NCBI GenBank assembly: GCA_030431355.1
Contig: JAUIJG010000155.1
Span: forward strand, 1 to 11,369
Direction: 5' to 3'
Length of the DNA: 11,369 nt
From: a bacterium
GTDB lineage: Bacteria; Cyanobacteriota; Vampirovibrionia; Obscuribacterales; Obscuribacteraceae
The notes under the pieces were generated by a model, which was given only the letters and a program-made list of their open reading frames with translations, had not been told where the DNA came from and did not search any database. A program made the position numbers and the translations under genes. Below are positions 1-6,368 of the stretch, one piece after another (positions within the stretch are counted from its first letter, which is position 1; each line of letters opens with the position of its first letter).

Positions 1-129
1 CATAGCCTTCTCTCCTATATGCATAGGTATACCGACCCTGATGTTCGACTGAGGGATTTGTTTTTGTCCGAATTACTCAGGTAGAACATCAGGGTCGGTA
101 TACCTATGCATATAGGAGAGAAGGCTATG
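1..129. repeat. Perfect 46-bp inverted repeat at window edge, probable fold-back artefact
   Basis: Bases 1-46 are the exact reverse complement of 84-129, separated by a 37-bp loop (47-83). The right arm and loop are an uninterrupted part of the kinase-like reading frame on the minus strand, encoding hydrophobic residues 407-421 and then a polar stretch. The left arm merely repeats the same bases backwards and ends exactly at base 1. That is the signature of a fold-back chimera at the end of a contig. A natural long hairpin or small inverted-repeat element is possible but less likely, because one arm is coding sequence for a membrane segment. There is no U-rich tail to suggest a terminator. 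Confidence 0.9.
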
Positions 130-1346
130 TTTAGCCAAATCATGAGAGGATCCTGGCTGGCAAAGAAGAAGGGTATGCACATAAGGCACCATGCTTTGAA
201 TACGGCAAGAGAAAGAATTCTCAGCCTCAATCTGCCTCGTCTCCCTTTTGTTCTGCCGTGGGCGCGGATAAAGCCGGTCTCGAACGGCTGATGATGCATA
301 TGGGCTGTGGCGATTATGGCAGCGTGGGCAGCAAAAGCCAGGGTGTAGGGGAAGAGATAGCGGGGGTCGCTTTTCTCGATTGCCATGAAGAGCCAGAACA
401 TTCCCACCACCGCCACCGCCAGGACACCATAGATGCTGTGAAACTTTCTCAGGCTCCTGTATCTTCGAGGTAGAAGATACTTGTAGGTAAGAAAGAGAAG
501 CACGGGGCTGAGGGTCCAGAGGGGACCGCCGTAGAGGTTGGCAAAGTAGGAGAACAGCACCACTCCCAGGATAGCGCTACCGGTTAGTGTGGAGCGTTTG
601 CGCATAGCGATGAAAACTATTGCCATGAGAGCAAGGGCGAAGAATGAGATCTCTAGTGAATGGAAGGAGAGAGCCGAGTGACTGTGTATGGCAAGCAGAC
701 TGCCCATGGGGATCAAGAGATTGTCGAGCCCTCGCCAGGAGATACCTTCGAAAAGCATGGCAATGATTGCCACCACCAGGGAGAGGAGGACTGCATGTAT
801 CGTGGCGAAGCCACCAAAAGTGGTGGATAGTAGTAGGGTGGCGAGGAAGGCAATCAAGAGAAATGCCAGGGAGCCCTCTCCTGATTTCTGTCCGTCTACT
901 GTAAAGTACTTTCTTTTGCCGAAGTGCATGCCGATTAGAGCGGACGCGGAGTCGGCATAGGTAAGAATCGCTATCGGCGTGAGATAGAGAAACTTGTCTC
1001 CACCCGATAGAAAAAATGTGAGACCGACTGATAGAGGGAAAAACGTTTCACCCAGGGACTTTCTCCCGCTGGCTTCCACTACTTTGCTCCAGCCCTGGAT
1101 TCGACGTGTCTTGATGAAGGTTATAAAAACGGTTGATATAAGGCTTAGCAAAAGCACCGGCCAGCTACTATGAAAAATCCAGGGAAAAGTAAGGGTGATA
1201 GTTCCCATGATTAGATGCAGAGCTTTTCTAACATGTTCTCGGTCGAGGTCATAGATCTTACCCAGCTCTGAGAGAAGGTGAATGACCAGGGTCAAGCAGC
1301 CCATCACCAGAACCATAGAAAGCCATACAGCGGATTGGTTTAGCAT
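15..1346 (-). CDS. Phytol/dolichol kinase-like (CTP-dependent) integral membrane protein, 3' end unreliable
   Basis: This is a polytopic membrane protein of 443 residues as read. The N-terminal ~215 residues carry the signatures of the phytol kinase/dolichol kinase/CDP-DAG synthase superfamily: RKALH (40-44), ADSASALIG (131-139, with the expected Asp132), KSGEGS (154-159), and E200 followed by DNLLIP (208-213). Family members phosphorylate isoprenoid alcohols with CTP in the membrane. After a break at ~225-245, a second multi-span half begins with RSTLTGSAILG (251-261). It weakly resembles DUF92/VTE6-type proteins, which act on prenyl monophosphates. The ATG overlaps the stop of the upstream BtaA-like gene by 7 bases, so the two are probably translationally coupled. 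Residues 434-443 come from the left arm of the inverted repeat at the window edge and are probably artificial, so the real protein is likely longer. Substrate unknown. Confidence 0.75.
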   Translation of the reverse strand: MLNQSAVWLSMVLVMGCLTLVIHLLSELGKIYDLDREHVRKALHLIMGTITLTFPWIFHSSWPVLLLSLISTVFITFIKTRRIQGWSKVVEASGRKSLGETFFPLSVGLTFFLSGGDKFLYLTPIAILTYADSASALIGMHFGKRKYFTVDGQKSGEGSLAFLLIAFLATLLLSTTFGGFATIHAVLLSLVVAIIAMLFEGISWRGLDNLLIPMGSLLAIHSHSALSFHSLEISFFALALMAIVFIAMRKRSTLTGSAILGVVLFSYFANLYGGPLWTLSPVLLFLTYKYLLPRRYRSLRKFHSIYGVLAVAVVGMFWLFMAIEKSDPRYLFPYTLAFAAHAAIIATAHMHHQPFETGFIRAHGRTKGRRGRLRLRILSLAVFKAWCLMCIPFFFASQDPLMIWLNIAFSPICIGIPTLMFYLSNSDKNKSLSRTSGSVYLCI

Positions 1347-2476
1347 CGGATCTTCACCTCTTTGAAAAAGGCGGTGTAGAAGAAGGTTTGATTTGAAAAG
1401 AAGAGCTTCTCTGCTTCTTCTGTCAGGGAGGTGGTTTTCAAATCATCTCCATCGATCAATTTGTTTGATCTCGGCACGAGCATGTTCCAATAAGCAAGTC
1501 GCGCTCCACCGTTGGCAGCTTCTGTCAGGGCGGCGTACAAACTCCGGTAACCTGCCTCACTCATGTACTCGAAAATGTCGCTGAGGTTGAAGCAGTCAAA
1601 CTTTGACTCCGGGTTCTCTTTTAGGTAGTCTTCCAGGGAGGTATTGACCAACTCAATTTTATTTATGTTCTCTTTGATCTTCCTGTAATTCTTTTCTTGC
1701 AGCCAGAAGGGCAGAACTTCTCTGTACTCGCCAAGGAGAATCCAGTGAAGATATGGATTGCTAACCGGATCATTGAGAACCAGGGCTTGGTGGATAGACC
1801 GCTCCAGAAATTCAGGCAGGCTTCTTGATACATATTTGAAAAACTCTCTGTCTCTGCCAAGCAGCCCCATAACCTGGTTGGAGAAGAACACTTTGAGCAT
1901 GAGCTTCCAGGCAAAAGTATTCCAGCGACTTTTATAAAACAGGGCTCTTTCTTCTTTGCTTTTGGGTATTAATAGCTCTTCTACTGTCTCTTTCGAGTGT
2001 ATGATCGGCAGTATTTTTTTTCTGAAAGTGGCGAAGTAGCGCTCGAATTTGCCGGCGCCGGCCAGTCCATCTTCCACCAGGGTGATGTTATTTCTGAAGA
2101 ACTCATGGGCTGACGGTGGAAGTTCTGGTTCGAGCACCTCATACAGTGCCAGTCTTTTTTCTGGGCTTGCAGGAAGAAAACCCAGAAGAGTCATCAACTC
2201 CTCTCTTCTAAGGTATTTAATACCTGCTATCTTCAAGGCCGATAGGGCCAGTTGGGCCGGGTTTAAATCCAGGGCTACCACCTGCTCCGGAGCTTTTGCC
2301 AGAAGGCTCAAGCTGTTGTCTCCAGCCGAGGCTATGGACAGACAGCGGTCTCCTGGATTTATCTCCAGGGCATTGAGAACCACTTCCGTGTCTTCCCAGC
2401 ATTGGGAATAGCGAATATAAGAGAAATCAGCTCTGCTTTCAACTTCACTTTTAATTCTCGTCTTTTGCATTTGCAC
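1340..2476 (-). CDS. BtaA-like DUF3419 family SAM:diacylglycerol 3-amino-3-carboxypropyltransferase
   Basis: This soluble or membrane-associated protein of 378 residues matches the DUF3419/BtaA family. Visible hallmarks are YSQCWED (23-29), the SAM-binding stretch LSIASAGDN (46-54), ALDLNPAQLAL (68-78), GKFERYFATFR (142-152), FNLSDIFEYMS (296-306) and LAYWNML (327-333). Characterised BtaA moves the aminocarboxypropyl group of SAM onto diacylglycerol, making diacylglyceryl-homoserine, the precursor of betaine lipids. The start is taken as GTG at 2476, six bases after GGGAG; an ATG two codons further in is the alternative. The stop overlaps the ATG of the kinase-like gene (ATGCTAA). No BtaB-type N-methyltransferase lies next to it in this window, so the product may stay unmethylated, be finished elsewhere, or use another acceptor. 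Family assignment is firm; exact substrate is inferred. Confidence 0.85.
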   Translation of the reverse strand: MQMQKTRIKSEVESRADFSYIRYSQCWEDTEVVLNALEINPGDRCLSIASAGDNSLSLLAKAPEQVVALDLNPAQLALSALKIAGIKYLRREELMTLLGFLPASPEKRLALYEVLEPELPPSAHEFFRNNITLVEDGLAGAGKFERYFATFRKKILPIIHSKETVEELLIPKSKEERALFYKSRWNTFAWKLMLKVFFSNQVMGLLGRDREFFKYVSRSLPEFLERSIHQALVLNDPVSNPYLHWILLGEYREVLPFWLQEKNYRKIKENINKIELVNTSLEDYLKENPESKFDCFNLSDIFEYMSEAGYRSLYAALTEAANGGARLAYWNMLVPRSNKLIDGDDLKTTSLTEEAEKLFFSNQTFFYTAFFKEVKIRC

Positions 2477-2543
2477 CCAGTGCTCCCGGCTTTAGTCGTC
2501 AATTTCCATTGTCCGATGAAAGCAGCCTTCACAGGCAGGATCG

Positions 2544-2563
2544 CAAACAGTATTTGAACTGTG
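2544..2563. promoter_or_regulatory. Operator-like dyad ACAGT-N6-ACTGT ahead of the BtaA-like gene
   Basis: On the plus strand this reads CAAACAGT-ATTTGA-ACTGTG; bases 2547-2562 form a perfect 5+6+5 dyad. Its right edge overlaps, by one base, a minus-strand TTGACA box (2562-2567). No convincing -10 hexamer is visible 16-18 bases further on. The same 14 fixed bases recur at 6344-6363 ahead of the prenyltransferase gene. The stem is short and has no T-run, so a terminator is unlikely. It sits about 80 bases upstream of the GTG at 2476, in the only long gap (134 bp) between the dikinase-like and BtaA-like genes. It is best read as a binding site for a dimeric regulator. Confidence 0.6.
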
Positions 2564-2610
2564 TCAACCCGGGAACATTTTGGGCTCTTAAATTTTGGGG
2601 GCTTCTTGGC

Positions 2611-5247
2611 TCAGGCAGCCAGTTCTTCTCGGACTGTGAGAAGGTCGACCTGACCGCTTGCTCCATCGAGGCGAACTCGATCCCCTGTTTTCAGACTCTT
2701 TGTCACTCCGGCTGCAGCCACAATCGTAGGTATGCCAAGCTCGCGGGCGACAATCGCCGTATGGGAGAGCAGACTGCCATATTCTACGACTATGCCATCG
2801 GCGGAGGAGATGGCCGTGATCCAGCCCGGGTCTGTGCGCTCGGCCACCAGAATTTTGTAGCCTTCCATCGTCTCCTTATTAGGATCCTGCATGACCTTAA
2901 CCTCCCCTTCAACAATTCCGGGGCAACAACCACGTCCTCTCCAACTGGCTGCCTGGTGATAAGCATGATCTTTTCTTGCGCCGGCGGTGCTTCTTGTTCC
3001 TGTGTGAAGCCCCCCTGTTACCTCGACCCGGTCAGGCGGGGAAGGCATATCTTGATATTTTGCGAACTCCTCTCTGCGAATTTTCGCCAGAGCGGCCAGA
3101 TTCGTCATCGTGGCAGTACCTTCCACAAATCTGAGCACCTCTTCTGTCTCCAGGTAGAAGACGTCTTCGGCATGCTCCAGTCTTTTGTCTGAGGCTAGAT
3201 TCCTGCCCAGGGCCCGGAAAATTTCCCTGACGGCGGCAAAGAGTCTTGTCCTTTCAAAGCGTAGATTCTCGCGTGCTTTTATCCGGGCTCTAGCCTGGTG
3301 CAGAATCGCTTTGAAAACAATTAGTTTGAGGGGTTCTTTTACCAGGCAGTCGGTCATATGTTTTTCCGCGGCAGCTCTTTCTGTTTGGGGCGAGACATTG
3401 CCTGCTCCGGCTCTGTTCCTCATGGCAAGGAGAGAGCCTGCTAGGAGACCCGGATTGTCATTCAAAGTTGTCGACTCTAGCTTTAGCTCTCCGGCAGAAC
3501 GGCTTCCGAAGCGGTCTAGATATTGCAGATAGAGGTTTTTAAACTGGGGGAAAGATCTCAATCTTTGCTCCAGGGTTTTCTTGTCTGTGTTTTCAGTGAA
3601 CCTTTCGAGAATGCCTTTCAGACCTTGATCTCTTTCTACCAGGGCATTCATCTCCTTGAGCATGCGGGTCGGCTCGGTTGAGACAATGCCCGATTCTCCA
3701 CACAGGAGTTTATTGTGTATACCTGGCTCTGAAAGCCAGGATTCGGACAATTTCTTCAAGAGCCCATAGAAGATCATGGCAAAGAAATCGTTTACTATGG
3801 GCGCGTCCCATTTTGTAAGCAGGTCTTTTTCAAGCTCTCGGTAGAGGGTGACAAGTCTGGCATTGTCCACTTTCTTGTGCCGAAGTTCTTCTTCATTGAC
3901 CCGGGTAAGACTTTTATTCAGCCTCGATTGAAACTCTTCTGTGGAGCGGTTGAGAGTGACAAAAGCGATTAGAAGTCCTTGTAGCGAGACAATCAAACTC
4001 CAGGCTGATTTAATCGGAGAGTCAGCTTTTTTATGCCTCTCATCCGGTGGCAGCTTGTCTGCTATGCCATCTTTGAGACCCATCATCTCTTCCATGAAAC
4101 TTTGATTGACTTCATATCCGGGAAAGAGTTTGAGAAGCCTGTACCAGTTGATCAAATTGTAGTATATTCGCCCGTCTATCAAACCCAGCATGCGGGGAAA
4201 GATTTGCCGGTTCGCCTCTATGACCTCCGGTCTTACCCCCATCAGCAAGGCAAATTGTTTGTAGACGTTTTCGTAAGCTTGTCTGGCGAAAGAGAAAGTT
4301 AAGGGCGTGGTGACACCCGGATAGCTTTCACCGATATTGCTGTTGTCGAATATGTCTACGTTGGCGTTGGCCATGTCTCCTGGCAGAGTAGTTATGTTTC
4401 TTGATTGGACAATATACAGTCTGTTGTTTTCAAATGCCCATTCCACATCCTGGGGATGGGAAAACAATTTCCCCAGAGATAACACCGCTTTTTCAATCTG
4501 TTTGATCTGCCAGACTGTCAGGGCGCCATCGTCCTCCTCGTAACTGGTTACTTTGCCCCGGGTTAGTTCGTACTGGCTTCCGTTTACCGTACCATTGACC
4601 AGATCTTCCGCAGTTCCAGATACGGAGTTTATTGTGATTTTATCCTGGCTGCCGCTGAGAATATCAGCACCAAATGCGACACCGGAGCGCTCTGCGTTGA
4701 TCATCACCTGTATTATTACCGCCGGCAGATCTTGCATGGTATCAAGTCCATGCATCTTTCGATACTCTGTCACCTGATCTTTGTAATTGGAAGACCAGAC
4801 TCGGATGACATGGATGGCAAGTTCTTCAGGCTTCACTCTAAGATAGGATTCTAGCTGACCGGCATAGGATCTGGACTCACCATCTTCATCGAGAGCGGAC
4901 GAGCGCACGGCGAATGCTTCGGCGCATACACCTTCCAATTCAAGCTTCTCCAGAACATAGGTCTGTAACTTTTCCACAAATTGAGAATCATTTTCCAGGG
5001 AGCCCAGGAAGATAAGCATTGCCTCCCTGTCCAGGTCGTCGATACAAAGAGTATCAGGGCAGAGAGTCTCCCCATCTTTAGCTTCTCCGGCAGGCACCGA
5101 AGGCATCAATTCATCCAGGCTTTCTTTCAGGAGTTCGTTCAGGCAATCGGGTTCAAGGACCAGGAAAGCGGGAACCAGGTGATTGCCCGAATCCCCGATA
5201 ATTTTTAAGTTGTATGCTTTTCCGCCTAATTCTTTTCTTGTTTTCAT
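2611..5247 (-). CDS. PEP synthase/rifampin phosphotransferase-like phosphohistidine dikinase
   Basis: This multidomain enzyme has 878 residues from the chosen ATG. An N-terminal PPDK-type ATP-grasp domain shows LGGKAYNL (7-14), VRSSALDEDG (114-123) and DVEWAF...QSRNIT (267-286). A long, mostly helical middle follows (~300-760). The C-terminal swivelling phosphohistidine domain begins near residue 771 (CCPGIVEGEVKV) and contains GSLLSHTAIVARELGIP, placing the catalytic His at 829. Relatives split ATP to AMP and phosphate, passing the beta-phosphate through this His to pyruvate, rifampin or another hydroxyl. The usual GG before LSH reads GS here, and QARP reads QSRN. The ATG at 5247 is preferred because GGTGA lies five bases upstream. 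A TTG at 5277 would add ten residues and overlap the prenyltransferase gene by 8 bases, but has no clear ribosome site. Context (prenyltransferase, BtaA-like) suggests a lipid or isoprenoid substrate rather than antibiotic resistance; this is inference. Confidence 0.82.
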   Translation of the reverse strand: MKTRKELGGKAYNLKIIGDSGNHLVPAFLVLEPDCLNELLKESLDELMPSVPAGEAKDGETLCPDTLCIDDLDREAMLIFLGSLENDSQFVEKLQTYVLEKLELEGVCAEAFAVRSSALDEDGESRSYAGQLESYLRVKPEELAIHVIRVWSSNYKDQVTEYRKMHGLDTMQDLPAVIIQVMINAERSGVAFGADILSGSQDKITINSVSGTAEDLVNGTVNGSQYELTRGKVTSYEEDDGALTVWQIKQIEKAVLSLGKLFSHPQDVEWAFENNRLYIVQSRNITTLPGDMANANVDIFDNSNIGESYPGVTTPLTFSFARQAYENVYKQFALLMGVRPEVIEANRQIFPRMLGLIDGRIYYNLINWYRLLKLFPGYEVNQSFMEEMMGLKDGIADKLPPDERHKKADSPIKSAWSLIVSLQGLLIAFVTLNRSTEEFQSRLNKSLTRVNEEELRHKKVDNARLVTLYRELEKDLLTKWDAPIVNDFFAMIFYGLLKKLSESWLSEPGIHNKLLCGESGIVSTEPTRMLKEMNALVERDQGLKGILERFTENTDKKTLEQRLRSFPQFKNLYLQYLDRFGSRSAGELKLESTTLNDNPGLLAGSLLAMRNRAGAGNVSPQTERAAAEKHMTDCLVKEPLKLIVFKAILHQARARIKARENLRFERTRLFAAVREIFRALGRNLASDKRLEHAEDVFYLETEEVLRFVEGTATMTNLAALAKIRREEFAKYQDMPSPPDRVEVTGGLHTGTRSTAGARKDHAYHQAASWRGRGCCPGIVEGEVKVMQDPNKETMEGYKILVAERTDPGWITAISSADGIVVEYGSLLSHTAIVARELGIPTIVAAAGVTKSLKTGDRVRLDGASGQVDLLTVREELAA

Positions 5248-5269
5248 AGTACTCACCGATTCTTTTGAC

Positions 5270-6199
5270 TTAGACAATATGGTTCAAGACCAGGGGAATG
5301 ACACCGACCATCAGATAGACGGCAAGGGTCCAGATGCCCGATATGGACTCGATTCTTTTGGACCACTTTTTCGAGCCGCTCGAGATGAAGCTGAGCCCTG
5401 CCCAGAGACAGAAGACAAAGAGAAGCGAGCCCAGAAAAGCTGTCTGGAAGCCGAATCCTACCTGGGCGGCCGTTATTGTCGCCATCACCAGAGAGGAGAA
5501 CACCGTGGTTAGCCATATTAGAACAGCATTCTTTACTCCCCAGCAATTGCTGTAGGTTTTGGCTCCTTCTATCTCTTCTTCCGGAGCCTTGATTTTTCTG
5601 CCTATTTCAATGATCATACCTAGCTTAAAGCTGGTTCCGAAGAAATAGAGGAGGGCTTGACCCGGCTCTATATTCAGTACCATCCAGTGGCAGGCGGTGA
5701 TAAACAAATCCGTGAAGAAGAGAATGCCCATATGGGAGAGCATATAAAGCACAGGATGTTTTGATAACCACTCACCGACAAAAAACTCATTGTGCATCAA
5801 ATAGAGATAGACCCAGATGGCGAACAAAGGAAGGGTCAGCACCGGTCCTGCTTTTAGAACGATGACCAGCTGAATCAATCCTATGACAAGACCGAGATTC
5901 TTCAAGGAATCCAGGTCGATAAGCCCCCGGGGAACCGGCCTGTCCGGATGGTGAATTCGGTCGAATTCAGCGTCTTTCACCTCATCGGAAATGCGCAGTT
6001 GCATAAAGACTAGCAAGGCAACTGAAAACGCCGTCAGAAACATATTCAGGTTTGGAAACGTTTCTCTGCCGTTCACCATGTAGGAGAGCGCCAGGCCGGA
6101 AGCGGCAAAAGCTGCCACCAATGGCGTGTACTGAAGCAGCGGAAAGCGCTCCTTCTGATACTGCATCCATGGACCGATAGTTGTTTCTGGGGTTTTCAT
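5270..6199 (-). CDS. UbiA-family membrane prenyltransferase with variant second motif
   Basis: This hydrophobic protein of 309 residues has about eight or nine membrane segments. The first Asp-rich motif is RISDEVKDAEFD (69-80), followed by HHPDRPVPRG (83-92), a form of the UbiA family's diphosphate/Mg-binding loop. The second loop reads EIGRKIKAPEEEIEGAKTYS (198-217), where Glu residues occupy the place of the usual DxxxD. UbiA enzymes transfer a prenyl group from prenyl diphosphate to an acceptor in the membrane, such as an aromatic ring or glycerol phosphate. The length is normal for the family. The ATG at 6199 has GGAG five bases upstream. The stop lies 22 bases before the ATG of the dikinase-like gene, so the two are probably co-transcribed and coupled. 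It heads the four-gene lipid/isoprenoid group. Acceptor and chain length cannot be read from the sequence. Confidence 0.85.
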   Translation of the reverse strand: MKTPETTIGPWMQYQKERFPLLQYTPLVAAFAASGLALSYMVNGRETFPNLNMFLTAFSVALLVFMQLRISDEVKDAEFDRIHHPDRPVPRGLIDLDSLKNLGLVIGLIQLVIVLKAGPVLTLPLFAIWVYLYLMHNEFFVGEWLSKHPVLYMLSHMGILFFTDLFITACHWMVLNIEPGQALLYFFGTSFKLGMIIEIGRKIKAPEEEIEGAKTYSNCWGVKNAVLIWLTTVFSSLVMATITAAQVGFGFQTAFLGSLLFVFCLWAGLSFISSGSKKWSKRIESISGIWTLAVYLMVGVIPLVLNHIV

Positions 6200-6271
6200 C
6201 GTTGCTCCGTCACCAATTCACAAGGATCCCGGAAAAAGCAAGTTGCTCTTCCTCGAGGATCTCTTTAGCTA

Positions 6272-6278
6272 ACTGTTT
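6272..6278. promoter_or_regulatory. Lone half-site ACTGTTT in the prenyltransferase leader
   Basis: The plus strand reads ACTGTTT. This matches one arm, with its flank, of the dyads at 2544-2563 and 6344-6363, in which AAACAGT and ACTGT face each other. No opposing arm is found at the six-base spacing. It lies about 75 bases upstream of the prenyltransferase ATG. Possibly a weak second contact for the same regulator, possibly chance. Confidence 0.2.
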
Positions 6279-6302
6279 CGGCAGGCTAATATCAGCGCTG
6301 CC

Positions 6303-6331
6303 ATTCTAATTGTAGGTTTGGGAGCTGGAAA
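6303..6331 (-). promoter_or_regulatory. Candidate sigma70-type promoter for the prenyltransferase group
   Basis: On the minus strand TTTCCA (6326-6331, four of six matches to TTGACA) and TAGAAT (6303-6308, five of six to TATAAT) are 17 bases apart. Transcription would begin near 6296, giving a leader of about 95 bases before the ATG at 6199. The dyad at 6344-6363 sits just upstream, where an activator could bind. There is no recognisable terminator after rodA, so read-through from the min-rodA genes may also feed this group. Confidence 0.35.
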
Positions 6332-6343
6332 AGTTTCCGGGAA

Positions 6344-6363
6344 CAAACAGTTCTTTCACTGTG
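6344..6363. promoter_or_regulatory. Operator-like dyad ACAGT-N6-ACTGT ahead of the prenyltransferase gene
   Basis: The plus strand reads CAAACAGT-TCTTTC-ACTGTG; bases 6347-6362 form a perfect 5+6+5 dyad. All 14 fixed bases match the site at 2544-2563, and two of the six spacer bases also agree. It begins six bases after the rodA stop codon and about 145 bases before the prenyltransferase start, upstream of the candidate promoter at 6303-6331. It does not look like a terminator, having a short stem and no T-run. Two matching dyads ahead of two blocks of one gene group suggest a shared dimeric transcription factor. Confidence 0.6.
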
Positions 6364-6368
6364 GGAAT

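Noticed and set aside
2477..2610. Possible full promoter using TTGACA at 2562-2567
   Set aside because: The -35 box is perfect, but 16-18 bases downstream there is only GCGATC-like sequence with no usable -10, so it is mentioned with the dyad and not called as a promoter.
2509..3192. Plus-strand open frame of 227 residues
   Set aside because: It lies opposite the 3' end of the dikinase-like gene and the gap before the BtaA-like gene. It is Cys/Ser-rich with no recognisable motif, and covers the operator-like dyad.
2611..5247. Rifampin resistance gene
   Set aside because: The domain set resembles Rph, but the operon context and motif variants give no specific support for rifampin as the substrate.
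5248..5277. TTG start at 5277 for the dikinase-like protein
   Set aside because: No ribosome site precedes it. The ATG at 5247 has GGTGA five bases upstream and begins just before the conserved LGGKAYNL motif.
2569..6345. Shared 9-mer CCGGGAACA in both regulatory gaps (2569-2577 and 6337-6345)
   Set aside because: It lies on opposite sides of the dyad in the two gaps. A 9-base match between gaps of this size is expected by chance roughly one time in six, so it is not listed as a site.
6200..6368. Rho-independent terminator after rodA
   Set aside because: The only inverted repeat near the stop is the 5-bp-arm dyad, with no GC-rich stem and no T-run following.
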